Part shown: piece after piece, positions 61,097 to 64,000 of the stretch
Numbering within the stretch: position 1 is the stretch's first letter
Layout of the letters: the number at the start of each line of letters is the position of its first letter
DNA from: IMCC2047 sp041395865
GTDB taxonomy: Bacteria; Pseudomonadota; Gammaproteobacteria; Pseudomonadales; IMCC2047
Assembly (NCBI GenBank): GCA_041395865.1
Contig: JAWKZQ010000011.1
Span: 24,810 to 88,809, forward strand
DNA length: 64,000 bases
Reading direction: 5' to 3'
Notes under the pieces: model-generated
What the model was told of the DNA's origin: nothing
Seen by the model: the letters and a program-made list of their open reading frames with translations, nothing else
Databases searched by the model: none
Program-made: the position numbers and the translations under genes

Positions 61097-61458
61097 ATGT
61101 TCAAGAAAAGCAAACTAGACAAAGATTGGGACTTAAAGAAACTTACTGATGAAGAGCTTTCTTATTATCACTAGAGCTACAGAGAATTAGTAATAAAAGG
61201 TGGGTCAGGGCTAAAGGAGCTGGAAGAAAGAGCTAACCAGAGCTGTAGAAGAGACCCTAGAAAAAATTGGGTCTGCACCCGCTGCAACAAACACTTCCAT
61301 GAAAAAGAAATACGGGTTTCGGGAGGATTCGCAGAAAGCTTTTGGGCTGGGAAAGGAATAAGTATCACGTGATTATCTGCAACTATTGCGGAAAATCAGA
61401 GTTTTATAAAACCCTAATGCTCGGTTCAGAACAAACTTTAGGGTTATTTGGAAGTTAA
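61097..61458 (+). pseudogene. Cassette 10: broken zinc-ribbon protein
   Basis: The frame begins MFKKSKLDKDWDLKKLTDEE and is stopped by TAG at 61172-61174. It continues in phase with SYRELVIKGGSGLKELEERA, VCTRCNKHFHEKEIRVSGG and FAESFWAGK. A one-base shift near 61355 is then needed to reach KYHVIICNYCGKSEFYKTLML and the TAA at 61456-61458. The two CxxC pairs (CTRC and CNYC) point to a zinc-ribbon protein. Two lesions make it a pseudogene. Confidence 0.75.
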
Positions 61459-61460
61459 CC

Positions 61461-61530
61461 ACCTAACAAGCAGGGAATGAGGGACAGAGTTCTGCTTCAC
61501 TCCTCCCGGCCCTTCACCCAATCATTATGC
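61461..61530 (+). other. attC site 10
   Basis: ACCTAAC (61461-61467) and ATTATGC (61524-61530; first base G changed to A), 70 bases, diverged member of the dominant family. Confidence 0.75.
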
Positions 61531-61544
61531 AAAAGGACTATGCA

Positions 61545-61979
61545 ATGAAAATACTTATGAAATTAGTTTTAACGCTTGTTTTTGGAGTCTACACCCAAGG
61601 TTTGGTAAGCCATCACAATCAATGAAATTGAAGCGCAACAAGCTCAACTGACTGGTTCCTGGGTATGGACCCGAGAAACAAATAATTGCACAGAAATATA
61701 CCTGTTAGTTTCAGATGTGTAAATTCATCACTATTAGTGAGTGAAATTACAACGGGCACATATCATATATCTAAAGAACCACTTGAATCTGGTAGATACA
61801 AATTAATCATCGATACGCAGAAGGATTATGGCGGGAATCGATTGTGTCGGAAGGGATTCAGAGAACTCTGTTGGAGCTGTTCAAGCGATGATTTCAACGA
61901 AAAATACAGCGTATATTTGTTTATGACTGACCTCGTCGGAGAAGTTGGCTTTGGTCCTTTATATAGAGCTAGCAATTAA
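61545..61979 (+). pseudogene. Cassette 11: broken secreted protein
   Basis: ATG 61545 with AAAAGGA upstream opens a signal-peptide-like frame (MKILMKLVLTLVFGVYTQG) that stops early. Another frame carries LTGSWVWTRETNNCTEIY, and from about 61690 a third reads VNSSLLVSEITTGTYHISKEPLESGRYKLIID through to the TAA at 61977-61979. At least two shifts are needed. The last frame alone could be called an ORF from a TTG at 61686, but it has no ribosome binding site. Confidence 0.65.
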
Positions 61980-61981
61980 AT

Positions 61982-62051
61982 GCCTAATAAGCAGGTCGGG
62001 CGGGACTCCGTTCCGCTTCGCTTCTCTTGCCCCGTACCCTAAACGTTAGGA
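61982..62051 (+). other. attC site 11 (dominant family)
   Basis: GCCTAAT (61982-61988; last base of AAC changed to T) and GTTAGGA (62045-62051), 70 bases. Confidence 0.82.
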
Positions 62052-62065
62052 GCTCAACACAGACT

Positions 62066-62367
62066 ATGAAACCAATTAAAGTATTTCATAGGTGGATTAA
62101 TGGTAGTCGGAGCCTTTTGTTGGCTGGTACTACACGGAGGCAGTGAATTCACAAGCTGATACAGAGGCCGAAAGCAATTATTGAAAATGTAGCAACTGAC
62201 AATATCATCCATATTTACAGCAAGTAGATTTATCCAAGTCTCACAAAGTCTGGTGAAATCAGCAAAGCCAGCAGAGCAGCTAGAAAGTATGTCTGAGAAC
62301 TATTTATTCAGCAAGCCAGTGCGAACTTCAAAAGTGTAAAGATGCTATTAATGAGTTTGGGCAGTAA
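62066..62367 (+). pseudogene. Cassette 12: heavily decayed gene
   Basis: A start (ATG 62066) and a closing frame (CELQKCKDAINEFGQ, TAA at 62365-62367) remain. Intermediate frames carry GLMVVGAFCWLVLHGG (TM-like) and QYHPYLQQVDLSKSHKVW, separated by several stops and shifts. The product was probably a small membrane or secreted protein; the family cannot be told. Confidence 0.6.
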
Positions 62368-62375
62368 CTTGTGGC

Positions 62376-62445
62376 TCATAACAAAGCGGTCGGGCGGTAC
62401 TGCGTTCCGCTTCGCTCCTCTTGCCCCGCACCCTAAGCGTTAGGT
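62376..62445 (+). other. attC site 12 (dominant family)
   Basis: TCATAAC (62376-62382) and GTTAGGT (62439-62445), 70 bases. Confidence 0.85.
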
Positions 62446-62467
62446 TCAATTTAATAATGGAGTATTA

Positions 62468-62968
62468 ATGAAAAAACTAATCCCTCTCGTTTTATTACTG
62501 TTAAGTTGTTAGCAACTTTTCATTCCCCCAATTCCTAAAAACTATGAGGGCCCTATATCCAATATCGAAAGTTCGGAGAAAAGACATAGTGGGAGCAAAG
62601 CAGATCTTTTTTACGTAAGTAAAGTTGATGGCAAGAGCATTTATAACTCAATGAATGCTACTCGTGGAGCAACATATGGCCAAGGCTTCGCACTTACCAC
62701 CCAATTGTTAATACCCAGGTTCCGTCTACTGAAAGTATTTTTACTTGGTAGGTAGAACTGAATATGCAGCGCCAATTCAAGCTCTAACATAGCCATGTAT
62801 AGTTGTGCGATATAATTCACACCAAAACCCGGTGCAACATACATTGTTAAAGGTGAATTAGGCGAAAAGTATTCTCATGTCTGGCTTGAGCTAAAAGAAA
62901 TGGTGAAGTGATCGATAAAAAAAATCGAAGTGAATGGCGATTCTGAGCTAGGTTTCTTTCAAAAATGA
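62468..62968 (+). pseudogene. Cassette 13: decayed lipoprotein gene
   Basis: GGAG precedes ATG 62468. A lipoprotein signal MKKLIPLVLLLLSC is followed at once by TAG (62510-62512), with QLFIPPIPKNYEGPISNIES in phase after it. Later pieces in other frames (TLVGRTEYAAPIQALT, YIVKGELGEKYSHVWLEL and KIEVNGDSELGFFQK) show at least two shifts and a further stop before the TGA at 62966-62968. The stop right at the lipobox Cys would abolish the protein. Confidence 0.72.
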
Positions 62969-63038
62969 ACCTAACAAATGGGTCGGGCGGGACTGCGTTC
63001 CGCTTTGCTTCACTTACCCCGCACCCTAAGCGTTAACT
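62969..63038 (+). other. attC site 13 (dominant family)
   Basis: ACCTAAC (62969-62975) and GTTAACT (63032-63038), 70 bases. Confidence 0.88.
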
Positions 63039-63058
63039 GTACTTTCATTGAGCTGCGA

Positions 63059-63331
63059 ATGTCGAATCAAACGATTTTAGAAAGGCTTTTAGCTGAGATA
63101 GACGATTACGAAGTGAATCGTAAAAATCGTGATTCCTTTGCTCAAAGAGTTTACGAATCCATAGAGGCTCTAGAGGGTGTTCCATATTCAGTGCTTGAAA
63201 AAGGTAGAGATTGGCAATACAAAATTGAAACTGAGTAGTACTTTGAAGAGGAAGATTTCGAGTCAAAAATTAACGAAGTAATCCCAAATCTTAAAATGTG
63301 GGTTAGTGAGCTTTCCCAAACATACAGTTAA
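63059..63331 (+). pseudogene. Cassette 14: small protein gene with one in-frame TAG
   Basis: From ATG 63059 the frame encodes a 59-residue charged helix-rich part (LERLLAEIDDYEVNRKNRDSF, WQYKIETE), then TAG at 63236-63238. It continues in phase with YFEEEDFESKINEVIPNLKMWVSELSQTYS to TAA at 63329-63331, which lies in the next attC core as expected for the true end. The full product would be 90 residues. A single nonsense change is the only lesion, so a shortened or readthrough product remains possible. Confidence 0.65.
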
Positions 63332-63350
63332 CAAGCGCAAGCAGGCAGGG
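63326..63350 (+). other. Truncated attC site 14
   Basis: Only the left core AGTTAAC (63326-63332) and about 18 following bases remain. The right arm and GTTRRRY core are missing, so cassettes 14 and 15 are fused. Confidence 0.55.
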
Positions 63351-63357
63351 AGAAACC

Positions 63358-63639
63358 ATGCAAGTCGTTGTCGGGTGGGTAATATTGCTCGGAGTCTCAT
63401 TTGTAGTCGGCGGTTTTGTAGCCAAATATTGGAAACGAAGTTACCCCGTTCTCGTTTCCGGCGCTGTTGCCTGGATTATGTTTCTATTAGTAAATATGGT
63501 ATCTGAGGGGTTTTCCCCAGATTATGAATTGGTTCAGGGGCTATGGCCGCTTGTGCAAATTACTATTGGTACTGGAGTCGCGGTGATGGGAGTGCTTGGA
63601 GGTTTTGTCTCTAGGAAGCTAATAAGGAGCCGCACCTAA
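63358..63639 (+). CDS. Cassette 15: three-TM membrane protein, unknown function
   Basis: The 93-residue protein has AGGGAG six bases before the ATG. Helices: VVVGWVILLGVSFVVGGFVA, YPVLVSGAVAWIMFLLVNMV, and a third around ITIGTGVAVMGVLGGFVS, with a basic C terminus (RKLIRSRT). No family recognised. It is intact, in contrast to the preceding five cassettes. Confidence 0.72.
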   Translation: MQVVVGWVILLGVSFVVGGFVAKYWKRSYPVLVSGAVAWIMFLLVNMVSEGFSPDYELVQGLWPLVQITIGTGVAVMGVLGGFVSRKLIRSRT

Positions 63640-63643
63640 TGCC

Positions 63644-63732
63644 TTTTAACAAGTTGCTGAAATGTGCCCACTTCATGGGCTGGGACTCCAAAAGCCTGCG
63701 GCTTTTTCCGGCCCCTTAGCAAAGCGTTAAAC
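63644..63732 (+). other. attC site 15 (different type)
   Basis: TTTTAAC (63644-63650) and GTTAAAC (63726-63732), 89 bases. Arms AAGTTGCT and AGCAAAGC, and inner GGGCTGGGAC and CCGGCCCC, are partly complementary. Confidence 0.82.
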
Positions 63733-63747
63733 CTCTAAGGAGTGCTA

Positions 63748-64000
63748 GTGCAAAAGATTGCTGCTATCGTATTTGCCAGTTACGGGTTCTTTATAGGAAC
63801 AGATTACTTGGCACATCATGTCACTGGATTCTTGGCATCAGATGACTATCCAATAGCTCTTACTACATTCCTGCATCCAAGTTTATATATTGGTATGTGT
63901 GTTTCCGGGGTACTTTTTTACCGAGGCAAAACATTCGCTAAGCACCTAGCTCTCGCTTGCTTAGTTATGTGGTTTTATTACCAATTCCACCCCCTACACT
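63748..64000 (+). CDS. Cassette 16: membrane protein, truncated by window end
   Basis: A GTG start at 63748 follows AAGGAG at 63737-63742. The frame stays open to the edge (84 codons) and reads AIVFASYGFFIGTDYLAHHV, TTFLHPSLYIGMCVSGVLFY and LACLVMWFYYQF, three hydrophobic stretches. No family recognised. It shows that the array continues beyond the window. Confidence 0.6.
   Translation, partial: MQKIAAIVFASYGFFIGTDYLAHHVTGFLASDDYPIALTTFLHPSLYIGMCVSGVLFYRGKTFAKHLALACLVMWFYYQFHPLH

Noticed and set aside
62641..62844. Minus-strand 67-codon frame inside cassette 13
   Set aside because: It lies antisense to recognisable pieces of a decayed lipoprotein gene and has no ribosome binding site.
56530..63740. 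Interpretation of the regular ~70-bp repeats as a CRISPR array or transposon ends
   Set aside because: Spacing is gene-sized and irregular, repeats have imperfect internal dyads and GTTRRRY ends, and ORFs fill the spaces; this is attC organisation.

Overview
The window looks like the chromosome of a gammaproteobacterium of the Pseudomonas/Cellvibrionaceae kind. The gene order gloA, argG, motY, pyrC, rnt, 2-Cys peroxiredoxin, grxD, argF, next to an RND pump and its adaptor, closely follows a block I remember from Pseudomonas aeruginosa. The MotY protein suggests a polar, MotY-dependent flagellum. No rRNA, tRNA, CRISPR array or transposase was recognised. Species assignment is inference.

Layout. 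1-5989 (minus) holds a very large secreted SpvB/FG-GAP/RHS-repeat gene, broken by one in-frame TAG and one frameshift in a 7-base C tract; it runs off the left edge. It is preceded by a small secreted protein (6257-6679). 6813-11152 is an RND efflux permease plus adaptor. 11375-12969 is yciB, yciI and an SH3 envelope protein. 13043-21396 is the syntenic metabolic block (gloA, argG, motY, pyrC, rnt, peroxiredoxin, grxD, argD, argF). 21560-24859 carries an HDOD regulator and tex. 25745-29011 is a three-gene cluster: retropepsin-like protease, inactive-transglutaminase 7TM protein and RimK-like ATP-grasp ligase. 30199-36321 holds a GNAT acetyltransferase, a PilZ protein, DUF502, and a group handling gamma-glutamyl or amino-acid conjugates (gamma-glutamyltransferase, GCS2-like ligase, aspartoacylase-like hydrolase). 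36337-38157 is a RegA/RegB-type redox two-component pair, divergent from a Met/His-rich outer-membrane protein; a perfect 17-bp palindrome lies between them. 41834-55656 is mixed core: bioA, cysH, a second HDOD protein, a cyclic-nucleotide-binding protein, a HAD phosphatase, a selenoprotein-W-like protein, an LpxA-like acyltransferase, rubredoxin, acrylyl-CoA reductase, an aminopeptidase, an Na+/H+ antiporter and a 12-TM protein.

The accessory part is an integron-type gene-cassette array. From about 56.1 kb to the right edge I read 16 short, plus-strand, mostly promoterless cassettes. They are separated by attC sites of 51-89 bp, and most of these sites belong to one sequence family, which is typical of a sedentary chromosomal integron. 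No integrase gene is present. Six cassettes (8 and 10-14) carry stops or frameshifts. A second, decayed three-cassette island (ClbS/DfsB-like, GST, TauE; 39.65-41.8 kb) starts after a related leader of about 220-260 bp. Both leader copies contain a sigma70-like promoter (TTGTYA-16-TATACT), a conserved hairpin and a terminal TTARRY-like junction. I read this leader as a duplicated cassette promoter/attI platform. It is the most unusual structure in the window.
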